A DNA stretch of 34,026 nucleotides from assembly GCF_025290915.1 (NCBI RefSeq), contig NZ_JAOCQE010000046.1, forward strand, positions 1 to 34,026, read 5' to 3'. A model generated the notes under the pieces. That model made no database searches, was not told the origin of the DNA, and saw nothing but the letters and a program-made list of their open reading frames with translations. This DNA is from Streptomyces sp. 15-116A. Its GTDB lineage: Bacteria > Actinomycetota > Actinomycetes > Streptomycetales > Streptomycetaceae. The position numbers and the translations under genes were made by a program. Numbering within the stretch: the stretch's first letter is position 1; each line of letters begins with the position of its first letter. Shown here in pieces: positions 8,642 through 16,774 of this stretch.

Positions 8642-10264
8642 TCAGCTGGGCCTCGCCATCGCCTTGACGAAGGCGCGTTCCACGTCCGCCGCCGAGAGGA
8701 CTCCGTAGATCTCGCCGGTGTTCTCGACGACCAGGTACTCGGTGGCGGGGGTCGCCCGGAGGGCGTCGAGGAGTTCTTCGCCGGACAGTTCGGCGGAGAC
8801 GCGCATGCCGTCGGTGAGGTCCTGGGCGAGGGTGCCGACGGGGACCCACGGGCGGCGGTGCTCGGGTACGCCGACGATGGCGGCCTCGCGGACCAGGGCG
8901 AGGGGGTTGCCGTCGGCGTCGACGACGACGAGGGCGCGGGCTCCGGCGGCGTTGGCGCGGCGCAGGGCCTCGGACAGGGGCGTGTCGGTCTCCACCGGGA
9001 CGGCTCGGCGGGTGAGGGCGCGGGCGCGCAGTTCGGGGAGGTGTTCGCGCAGGCGGGCCATGCGCAGGCTGTTGCCGGCGCCGGTCCAGATGATCGCGGC
9101 GAGGATGGCGGCGAGCAGGGCGTCCAGGACGGTGTCCATGCCGACGCTGTCCTCGGCGGCGGAGCCGAGCGCTCCGGACTGGGTGAGCAGCGGGAGGCCG
9201 ACGAGGACGGAGACGGCGAGGGCGCGGCCGACCCAGGCGGCGGCGATGGTGCCGGTCATGGGCTTGCCGCTGAGTTTCCAGACGACGGCGCGGAGCATGC
9301 GGCCGCCGTCGAGGGGCAGGCCGGGGAGCAGGTTGAACGCGGCCACGATGAGGTTGGAGATCATCAGGCCGGCCAGCAGGACGCCGGGGACGGTGCCGGG
9401 GTCCACGGCGAGCAGGGCGAGATAGAAGAGGCCGGACAGGACGAGGGAGAGCAGCGGGCCGACGAAGGCCAGCACGAACTCGCGGCCGGGGGTCTCGGCC
9501 TCCTTCTCGATCTCGGAGACGCCGCCGAAGAACTGGAGCTGGATGCGGCGGACCGGGAGTTTGAAGCGGAGGGCGGCGAGGGTGTGGGCGAGTTCGTGGA
9601 CGAGGACGGAGGCGTAGAAGGCGACGGCGAAGAAGAGGGAGACGAGGTAGCTGGCGGCGCCGAGCTCGGGCAGCACGCGGTCGACCTGGCCGCCGAACAC
9701 CCAGGTGATGAGGATGGCGACGAGGAACCAGCTGGGCGCCACGTACACGGGCACGCCGAAGGGCCGCCCCATCAGCAGCCCGCCACGCTTCGGCACGTCC
9801 GGCGCGCTTCCCTTGGCGGCGGTGTCGCCGGAAGGTGCGGGGGTCCGCTCGGCGGGTCGGTGGGGGGCGGGGCCCTGCTCGGCAGAGGTGTGCCGGGGTG
9901 CTGCGCGGTGGTCGGGGGTCGGAGCAGGAACGTCGTGGGCGGTGCCGGGAGCGGTCGTACCCGCCCGGTTCCCCGACTCGACGGGGGCTGCGGGCGTGGT
10001 GTCCGCGGCTTCGGGACCGGTCGAGTCATCCCTGTCGGTCTCGCGGGGCTCCTGTCCCTCGCCGGAAGACCCGGCGCCACCGCGCACAGGACGCCCGTCG
10101 CTCTGCGAGACGTCCTCCGGGGCTGCGGAGGCACCGTCCTCGGGATGTGGGCCGGCGGCGTGCGTGGGGATGTCGTCGCCCGGGGTCGGAGGGGGCTCCG
10201 GGTGGTGTTCGGGCGACCTGTCGTTGCCGGGCCGCGGCTGCCCGCGCCCGCCGCTTACGTCCAC
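8642..10264 (-). CDS. Site-2 protease family membrane metalloprotease (M50) with CBS domains
   Basis: A 540-aa intramembrane zinc protease. Residues 1 to about 155 are low-complexity, rich in Pro, Glu, Ser and Thr, and probably disordered in the cytoplasm. The membrane core starts near MGRPFGVPVYV (165) and has several hydrophobic segments, the zinc motif HELAH (223-227) and the second catalytic motif NLLPGLPLDGG. The C-terminal part looks like a CBS pair, a likely adenosyl-ligand sensor. Such enzymes cleave membrane-embedded regulators; the substrate here is unknown. I choose the GTG at 10262-10264 with GAGGGGA upstream. A start near Met165 would give a standard-length protein and cannot be excluded. 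Confidence 0.88.
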   Translation of the reverse strand: MDVSGGRGQPRPGNDRSPEHHPEPPPTPGDDIPTHAAGPHPEDGASAAPEDVSQSDGRPVRGGAGSSGEGQEPRETDRDDSTGPEAADTTPAAPVESGNRAGTTAPGTAHDVPAPTPDHRAAPRHTSAEQGPAPHRPAERTPAPSGDTAAKGSAPDVPKRGGLLMGRPFGVPVYVAPSWFLVAILITWVFGGQVDRVLPELGAASYLVSLFFAVAFYASVLVHELAHTLAALRFKLPVRRIQLQFFGGVSEIEKEAETPGREFVLAFVGPLLSLVLSGLFYLALLAVDPGTVPGVLLAGLMISNLIVAAFNLLPGLPLDGGRMLRAVVWKLSGKPMTGTIAAAWVGRALAVSVLVGLPLLTQSGALGSAAEDSVGMDTVLDALLAAILAAIIWTGAGNSLRMARLREHLPELRARALTRRAVPVETDTPLSEALRRANAAGARALVVVDADGNPLALVREAAIVGVPEHRRPWVPVGTLAQDLTDGMRVSAELSGEELLDALRATPATEYLVVENTGEIYGVLSAADVERAFVKAMARPS

Positions 10265-10464
10265 CGGTGTCCCCTCGTTCGCTGCGTCTCCCGCGCCTGC
10301 CGGACGGGAGGGTCTCGAGTCGATGGTATGCGGCCGTCGCCGCCCGTTTCGCCTCGGCACCCCTGTCGTTCTCCGTCCCGCGCCGCGCCTGCTCCTCCCC
10401 TCCTTCCCCTTCTCACCCCACCGTCACGCCGGCCACCGCACGGGTCACTGTCAGTGCGGGGCCG

Positions 10465-10470
10465 TATGGT
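10465..10470 (+). promoter_or_regulatory. Candidate -10 box for the RecB-like nuclease gene
   Basis: TATGGT ends 8 nt before the ATG at 10479, with no Shine-Dalgarno sequence, so a leaderless transcript is likely. A GTG at 10473 lies two codons earlier. Confidence 0.45.
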
Positions 10471-10478
10471 CTGTGGTC

Positions 10479-11417
<939 letters not shown>

Positions 11418-11433
11418 CGAGAAGGAGACTTAC

Positions 11434-12105
11434 GTGGCCATCCGCGTCCTACTGGTCGACGACCAGCCGCTGCTGCGTACGGGCTTCCGGATGATCCTGG
11501 AGGCGGAGCAGGACATCGCGGTCGTCGGCGAGGCCGGTGACGGCCTCCAGGCCCTGGACCAGGTGCGGGCGCTGCAGCCCGATGTGGTGCTGATGGACAT
11601 CCGCATGCCGCGGATGGACGGGGTGGAGGCGACCCGGCAGATCACCGGCCCCGAGCGGAACGGCCCGGCGAAGGTGCTGGTGCTGACGACGTTCGATCTG
11701 GACGAGTATGTGGTGGAGGCGCTGAAGGCGGGGGCCAGTGGCTTTCTGCTGAAGGACGCGCCGGCCAACGAGCTGGTGCAGGCGATCCGGGTGGTGGCGG
11801 CCGGCGAGGCGATGCTGGCGCCGAGCATCACCCGGCGGCTGCTCGACAAGTACGCCACACATCTGCCCTCGGGTGACGAGCCGGTGCCGGACACGCTGCA
11901 CACGCTGACCGACCGTGAGGTCGAGGTGCTGAAGCTGGTGGCACGGGGTCTGTCGAACGCGGAGATCGCCGCGGATCTGTTCGTCAGTGAGACGACCGTC
12001 AAGACGCACGTGGGCCATGTGCTGACGAAGCTGGGCCTGCGGGACCGGGTGCAGGCGGCGGTGTACGCGTACGAGAGCGGCCTGGTGCGTCCCGGCGCGC
12101 AGTGA
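11434..12105 (+). CDS. NarL/LuxR-family response regulator (orphan)
   Basis: A 223-aa two-component response regulator. The receiver domain (1 to about 120) has the acidic pair Asp9-Asp10, phosphoacceptor Asp55 in VVLMDIRMP, the conserved Thr of VLTTFD and Lys105 in FLLKDAP. A linker leads to a LuxR-type helix-turn-helix (about 155-215; LTDREVEVLKLVARGLSNAE) for DNA binding. The GTG start has GAAGGAG upstream. No sensor kinase gene is adjacent; the upstream partner is the RecB-like nuclease 16 nt away. Its targets are unknown. A strong bidirectional terminator follows. Confidence 0.95.
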   Translation: MAIRVLLVDDQPLLRTGFRMILEAEQDIAVVGEAGDGLQALDQVRALQPDVVLMDIRMPRMDGVEATRQITGPERNGPAKVLVLTTFDLDEYVVEALKAGASGFLLKDAPANELVQAIRVVAAGEAMLAPSITRRLLDKYATHLPSGDEPVPDTLHTLTDREVEVLKLVARGLSNAEIAADLFVSETTVKTHVGHVLTKLGLRDRVQAAVYAYESGLVRPGAQ

Positions 12106-12139
12106 CTCGCACGTAGCTCTCGGCGGTTCTCGGACCATG

Positions 12140-12181
12140 GCGAAGGGCGCCCCCTCCCGGTGAGGAGGGGGCGCCCTTCGC
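12140..12181. terminator. Bidirectional terminator between convergent genes
   Basis: A perfect 17-bp stem (12140-12156 with 12165-12181, core GGGCGCCCCCTC) and an 8-nt loop sit between the stops of the response regulator (plus) and a binding lipoprotein (minus). No U-tract. Confidence 0.85.
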
Positions 12182-12202
12182 TCTGCGTGGGCCACGGGCG
12201 GC

Positions 12203-13792
12203 TCAGACCTCGCTCTTGCTGAGTTCCCAGAAGCGGAACACCGTGGAGGCGTCGAGGCAGTACTCGAGGCCGTAGACGCCGTCGCGGACGACCGCGTACT
12301 GCTTGGCCTGCCAGACGGGCAGCACGGGCAGTTCCTCGGCGACGATGTCCTGCAGCTCGCCGAACTCCTTGTCGGTGGCCGACCGGTCGCCCTGCGCGGC
12401 GGTGGCCGGGATGAGCGAGCCGGTGATCCGGGAGTTCTCGTAGTTGTTGTTCAGGACGTTGCCCTTGCCGAAGAAGGGCCCGGTGAAGTTGTCGGCGTCG
12501 GGGTAGTCGGGCACCCAGCCCTTGACGTAGACGCCGTACTTGCCGGCCGCGATGTCCTTCTCGTACTGCTCGAAGTCGACGGACTTCATCTCGGCGTCGA
12601 ACAGTCCGCTGGCGTTGAGCTGCTTGGCGATCGCGGCGAGTTCCTGGTCGGTGGCCGGGCCGTAGCGCGACGGGGTGGACCAGAGGGTCAGCTTCACCTT
12701 GCCGGTGATGCCTTCCTCGGCGAGCGCGGCGGCCGCCTTGGCCTTGGAGGGGCGGGCGCCGTAGGTGTCGAAGAAGGCGGTGTTGTGACCGGCGATACCG
12801 GCCGGGATGATCGAGTACAGCGGGGTGGCGGTGCCCTGGTAGACGTCCTGGATGAGGGCCTCGCGGTCGAGCAGGTGGGCGATGGCCTTGCGCACGCCGA
12901 GCTTTCCGGCGACCGGGTCGTCCATGTTGAACACCAGGTGCTGGACCTCGGCGCTGCTGCCCTCGATGACCTCGATGGTGCCGGTGCCGTCGTCGGACTT
13001 CTCGATGTCGGTGATGGCCTGGGCGGTGAGGCCTCGGTAGGCGACGTCGACCTCGGCGTCCTGGACGGCCTTCTTCAGGGCGTCCTGGTCGCCGTGGAAG
13101 AACTTCAGCGTGACGCCGGAGTTCTTGGGCTCGACGGTGCCCTTGTAGTGCTCGTTGACGGAGAAGACGGCCTCGTCCTCGCTGAAGGAGTCCAGCTTGT
13201 ACGGGCCGGAGCCGATGGCCTGGCCGTCCTTGCGCAGCCCGTTCGCGTCGTACTCGCGGTGGTTGACGATGGAGCCGGCACCGGAGGCGATCTTGCTGGG
13301 GAAGGTGGCGTCGGGGGTGTTCAGGTGGAAGACGACCGTCTTGTCGTCGGGGGCCTCCACCTTGTCCAGCGTGGGGAACATGATCGCCGGGCCGTCGGGG
13401 TCGTCGATCTTCAGCATGCGGTCGAAGGAGAACTTGACGTCCTTCGAGGTGAGCTCGTCACCGTTGCTGAACTTGAGCCCGTCCTTGAGGGTGCACGTGT
13501 AGACCTTGGTCTCGGTGCCGTTGAAGGAGCAGTCCTCGGCGGCTTCCGGCTGCGGCTCGGTGGCTCCCTTGGGGAAGCTGAGCAGCGACTGGAAGACGTT
13601 GTTGAACAACAGCCAGGAGCCCGGGTCGTAGCCGGAGGCGGGGTCGGTGGCGAGGACGTCGTCGGACATGCCGACCACGACGTTGGAGCCGTCGGCCCCC
13701 GAGTCGCCGTTCTCCGATCCGCAGCCGGTCAGCAGGCCGGAGGCGAGCCCTGCCACGATCGGCAGGACCGGCCACTGGTTGCGCAGGTTCAC
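12203..13792 (-). CDS. ABC transporter substrate-binding lipoprotein, family 5
   Basis: A 529-aa solute-binding lipoprotein of the peptide/nickel (SBP_bac_5) family. The signal peptide ends in the lipobox LLTGC, with lipid-anchored Cys24, so it sits on the outer face of the membrane. Family landmarks include LKDGLKFSNGDELTSKDVKFS, GSGPYKL and DNFTGPFFGKGN. It starts at a GTG with AAGG seven bases upstream. It is clearly paralogous to the upstream neighbour, which shares PLYSxxPAxIxGH, the RYGPAT/HYGPAT block and PDADNF. No permease or ATPase genes are nearby, so the pair must use a transporter encoded elsewhere or act as sensors. The ligand is probably an oligopeptide, by family only. Confidence 0.92.
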   Translation of the reverse strand: MNLRNQWPVLPIVAGLASGLLTGCGSENGDSGADGSNVVVGMSDDVLATDPASGYDPGSWLLFNNVFQSLLSFPKGATEPQPEAAEDCSFNGTETKVYTCTLKDGLKFSNGDELTSKDVKFSFDRMLKIDDPDGPAIMFPTLDKVEAPDDKTVVFHLNTPDATFPSKIASGAGSIVNHREYDANGLRKDGQAIGSGPYKLDSFSEDEAVFSVNEHYKGTVEPKNSGVTLKFFHGDQDALKKAVQDAEVDVAYRGLTAQAITDIEKSDDGTGTIEVIEGSSAEVQHLVFNMDDPVAGKLGVRKAIAHLLDREALIQDVYQGTATPLYSIIPAGIAGHNTAFFDTYGARPSKAKAAAALAEEGITGKVKLTLWSTPSRYGPATDQELAAIAKQLNASGLFDAEMKSVDFEQYEKDIAAGKYGVYVKGWVPDYPDADNFTGPFFGKGNVLNNNYENSRITGSLIPATAAQGDRSATDKEFGELQDIVAEELPVLPVWQAKQYAVVRDGVYGLEYCLDASTVFRFWELSKSEV

Positions 13793-13860
13793 GTGTGTGC
13801 CTTGTCGTTCGTTGCTTCAGGCCCCGGGCCACGTCCCCGGCCCGGGGCGAGGACGGTCCG

Positions 13861-15465
13861 TCAGCCGCTCACTCCGCGGCCGAGCTCCCACAGCTGGAGC
13901 GTGGAGGAGGAGTTGAGGGCGTAGGCGGTGCCGGTGATGTCGTCGCGGGCGGCGACGTACTGCTTGCCCTGCCACAGCGGCAGGACGGGCACGTCGGCGG
14001 CCACGATGTTCTGCATGTCCGTCAGGCTTCCGGCGGCGGCCAGGCGGTCGGCCTGCCGGCGTGACTCGGGGATGAGGTTCTTCTGGATGTCGGCGTTGGA
14101 GTAGGGCGAGCCGAGGAAGTTGTCCTCGTCGAGGAACGGGGCGAGGAAGTTGTCGGCGTCGGGGAAGTCGGGGAACCAGCCCATGCCGTAGACGTCGTAC
14201 TCGCCCTTGATCTCGGCCGGGCGGAAGGCCGACCAGGGGGCGCCCTTGATGTCCACCTTGAACAGGCCGCTGTCGTTGAGCTGCTTGCGGAGCTGCTCGA
14301 ACTCCTTCTTCGTGGCCGGTCCGTAGTGGTCGGTGGTGTAGTGCAGCGTCAGTTCGACGGGGGTGTTGACGCCGGCCTTCTGCAGCAGGGCGCGGGCCTT
14401 GGCGGTGCTGGGCTCGCCGTACTTGTTGAAGAACGAGTTGGAGTGGCCGGTGATGCTGGCAGGGACGAGCGAGTACAGCGGCTCGGCCTGGGAGCCGTAG
14501 ACCTTGGAGACGAGTTCGCTGCGGTTGACGAGCTGGGCCATCGCCTGGCGGACGGCCTTGCTCTTCACCGTGGGCGCCTCGGTGTTGAAGGCGAGGTAGC
14601 GGATCTCCAGGCCGGGCATCTCGATGAGGTCGACGTCGTCGTCGGCGTTGCCGGCGAGCTGGTGGATCTGCTCGGGCGACATGGTGCGGCTCATGACGTC
14701 GATGTCCTGCTTCTCCAGCGCCTCGCCCATGGCGTCGGCGTCCTCGAAGGAGACCATCTCGACCTTGTCGTTGTTCACCTTCAAGGCGCCCTTGTAGTCG
14801 GGGTTCTTGGTGAAGGTGGCGCGGACCAGGTCGTTGTTCTCGGACTCGATGTCGACCGTGTAGGGGCCGGAGCCGTCGACCTCGAAGCCGTCGCGCAGCT
14901 CGTCCTTGGCGTAGCTGCCGGGGTCGACGATGCCGGCGACCGGGGTGGACAGCTTGTACGGGAAGGTGGCGTCGGCCGTCTTGAGGTGGAAGACGACTTC
15001 GCGTTCGCCCTGGGTCTCGATGGTGTCGATGGTGGACAGCAGGGCGGAGACGCCGCTGTCGGCCTTCAGGGCGCGGGCGCGGTCGATGGAGTACTTCACG
15101 TCGGCGGCGGTCACGGCGTCGCCGTTCGCGAAGGTCAGGCCGTCGCGCAGGGTGCAGCTGTAGCGCTCGTTGCCGGCGTCGGTGAATCCGCAGGACTCGG
15201 CGGCCTCGGGTACGGGTTCGCCCTCGCCGCGCGGCTGGATCATCAGGGTCTGCACGGTCTGGCGGAGGATGTTCCAGGTGCCGACGTCGTAGGCGTAGGC
15301 GGGGTCGAGGGGCGCGGGGGCGTCCTTCGAGGCGGTGAACCGGTCCGTGGTGCCGACGACGATCGCGTCGCCGTCGCCGCTCCCGCTCTCGGTCTCACCG
15401 CAGGCGGCGAGTACCGGCGCGAGCAGGCCGGCCACGGCCGCCAGCACCAAAGTCTTGCGGTTCAT
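13861..15465 (-). CDS. ABC transporter substrate-binding lipoprotein, family 5 (paralogue)
   Basis: A 534-aa solute-binding lipoprotein of the same family as the next gene. Starting at ATG 15463-15465 (GGAG ten bases upstream) gives a classic lipoprotein signal, MNRKTLVLAAVAGLL, with lipobox VLAAC and Cys22. The frame is open 14 codons further, but that would bury the signal. Landmarks are LRDGLTFANGDAVTAADVKYS, GSGPYTV and FPDADNFLAPF. It precedes its paralogue by 68 bp on the same strand, so the pair probably arose by tandem duplication and may be cotranscribed. There is no permease in the neighbourhood. Confidence 0.92.
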   Translation of the reverse strand: MNRKTLVLAAVAGLLAPVLAACGETESGSGDGDAIVVGTTDRFTASKDAPAPLDPAYAYDVGTWNILRQTVQTLMIQPRGEGEPVPEAAESCGFTDAGNERYSCTLRDGLTFANGDAVTAADVKYSIDRARALKADSGVSALLSTIDTIETQGEREVVFHLKTADATFPYKLSTPVAGIVDPGSYAKDELRDGFEVDGSGPYTVDIESENNDLVRATFTKNPDYKGALKVNNDKVEMVSFEDADAMGEALEKQDIDVMSRTMSPEQIHQLAGNADDDVDLIEMPGLEIRYLAFNTEAPTVKSKAVRQAMAQLVNRSELVSKVYGSQAEPLYSLVPASITGHSNSFFNKYGEPSTAKARALLQKAGVNTPVELTLHYTTDHYGPATKKEFEQLRKQLNDSGLFKVDIKGAPWSAFRPAEIKGEYDVYGMGWFPDFPDADNFLAPFLDEDNFLGSPYSNADIQKNLIPESRRQADRLAAAGSLTDMQNIVAADVPVLPLWQGKQYVAARDDITGTAYALNSSSTLQLWELGRGVSG

Positions 15466-15712
15466 GCTCGAGTTTCTCCACAGCTGTCGACTCCGTGTAT
15501 CCGGCATGCAGGGGTGGCGCAGCGGATCACGGGGGTTGGGGCGATGTTCTCGCGACGAGATTAGTCCGCGCCCGCAGGAGGGTTCGCGGCCACCGGAGTT
15601 GAGCGTTCATCACGCAGTGAAACCGGGTGTGAACGCACCGGCAAAGGTGACCGGGGAAGGATTGGGACAGACGTCGCGCGATCGGGGCACAACGGCACAC
15701 GGACGACCGCAG

Positions 15713-15740
15713 AAAAGGGGCGGACAGCACATGCCGCCCC
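15713..15740 (-). terminator. Intrinsic terminator with U-tract
   Basis: Minus strand GGGGCGG, 10-nt loop, CCGCCCC, then TTTTCTG. It lies about 190 bp after the HAD gene and isolates the binding-protein pair from transcription coming from HAD and metH. Confidence 0.75.
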
Positions 15741-15875
15741 TACTGTCGACCCCCCTGAACGTGGTAAACGTCACAAGAAAAACGGGGTCGGTGGTACAGG
15801 AATGCATCCATGGCCGACGTGCCCGAAGCGCGGCCGAATTCCCTCGCACAGATGTCGTACGGATGTCCCGGCGGC

Positions 15876-15894
15876 TCGGAGCGTACGGCTCCGA
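15876..15894 (-). terminator. Hairpin downstream of the HAD gene
   Basis: TCGGAGC and GCTCCGA form a 7-bp stem with a 5-nt loop, 37 bp after the HAD stop. No U-tract. Confidence 0.35.
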
Positions 15895-15931
15895 ATTCCC
15901 GCCCCGGCGCCGATGCACACTGGGTGAACGC

Positions 15932-16633
15932 TCAGAGCATTTCCGTCATCAGACCGTGCAGAAATGTCAGGTCGACGACTTCCAGCGAGGGGACGACGGT
16001 GCGTCCGGCGGCGGGCAGGATCGGGGCGACGGAGGGCACGGCCACGACCTGGCAGCCGGCCGCCTCGGCGGAGGCGACACCGGTGGCGGTGTCCTCGATC
16101 ACGGCGCACCGCGCCGGGTCCACACCGAGCCCCGCGGCGGCGGCCAGGTACGGGTCGGGGTGCGGCTTGGTGCGCGGGACCTCGTCCCCGGCGACGGACA
16201 GCGCGAAGTGGTGCGGGCCCAGGGTCGACAGCACCCGGTCGATGATGCGCCGGTGCGAGGCGGAGACGAGGGCCGTGGGGATCTCGTACTCGAGCAGTTC
16301 GGCGAGCAGCCGGGCGGCGCCGGGCATCAGCGGCAGGGCGTGGTCGATGCGCGCCTCGAAGCCGTCGTTGAGCAGCACCGTCAGCTCGGCGAGTTCGATG
16401 TCGGCGCCGGTCGCCTCGATCAGGAACCCCGCGCTGCGGGTCATGGGGCCGCCGACCACGACATGGCGCCAGGAGTCGTCGAGGGTGTGACCGAGGGAGG
16501 CGAACACCTCGCACTCGACGTCCCACCAGAAGCCCTCGGTGTCCACCAGGGTGCCGTCCATGTCGAGGAGCACGGCCTGCAGGGCGGAGCCCTCGGCCGT
16601 ACGGGTTCCTAGCGCGGGGACCGTACTGGTCAT
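15932..16633 (-). CDS. HAD-superfamily hydrolase (beta-phosphoglucomutase-like phosphatase)
   Basis: A 233-aa cytoplasmic phosphatase or phosphomutase. Motif I is LLDMDGTLVDTE, with nucleophile Asp24 and acid/base Asp26. The helical cap follows (about 38-100). Motif II is in TALVSAS, motif III the Lys in RTKPHPDPYL, and motif IV is VIEDTATGVASAEAAG. This pattern is subfamily I with a C1 cap, like beta-phosphoglucomutase and small sugar-phosphate phosphatases; the substrate cannot be read from sequence. The ATG has GAAGGAGG upstream, right after a terminator hairpin that ends the metH transcript. Confidence 0.92.
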   Translation of the reverse strand: MTSTVPALGTRTAEGSALQAVLLDMDGTLVDTEGFWWDVECEVFASLGHTLDDSWRHVVVGGPMTRSAGFLIEATGADIELAELTVLLNDGFEARIDHALPLMPGAARLLAELLEYEIPTALVSASHRRIIDRVLSTLGPHHFALSVAGDEVPRTKPHPDPYLAAAAGLGVDPARCAVIEDTATGVASAEAAGCQVVAVPSVAPILPAAGRTVVPSLEVVDLTFLHGLMTEML

Positions 16634-16659
16634 CCACGTACCTCCTTCACAGGGACGAT

Positions 16660-16690
16660 CAGGCCGGTTCCCGCGCGGGGAACCGGCCTG
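16660..16690 (-). terminator. Second hairpin between metH and the HAD gene
   Basis: A perfect 13-bp stem (16660-16672 with 16678-16690, core GGCCGGTTCCC) and a 5-nt loop, placed just upstream of the HAD ribosome site. It could end metH transcription or structure the HAD leader. Confidence 0.7.
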
Positions 16691-16745
16691 CAGTGGACCG
16701 ACCAGTGTACGTCGTGTGCGGCGCGAACGCCTCTTGTGGCACGTG

Positions 16746-16765
16746 GGGGCCCGTTCGGGGGCCCC
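16746..16765 (-). terminator. Hairpin immediately after metH
   Basis: GGGGCCC and GGGCCCC form a 7-bp stem with a 6-nt loop, 9 bp past the metH stop. Confidence 0.5.
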
Positions 16766-16774
16766 GGCGGGGCC

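Larger units (their letters stand above)
15466..15931. other. 466-bp gene-free interval
   Basis: I see no convincing gene here; open frames on both strands lack ribosome sites and family features. It holds two minus-strand hairpins (15876-15894 and 15713-15740), a direct repeat of AACGT nine bases apart (15758-15762 and 15767-15771), and the upstream region of the binding-lipoprotein pair (15466-15712), in which I could not identify a good promoter. Confidence 0.6.

Noticed and set aside
13861..15507. Upstream start adding 14 residues to the second binding lipoprotein
   Set aside because: It would place the lipoprotein signal peptide internally; the ATG at 15465 gives a normal signal and lipobox.
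15610..15918. Minus-strand frame of 102 codons in the gap between the HAD gene and the lipoprotein gene
   Set aside because: Low-quality composition rich in Arg, Pro and Cys, no ribosome site, and it runs through two terminator hairpins.
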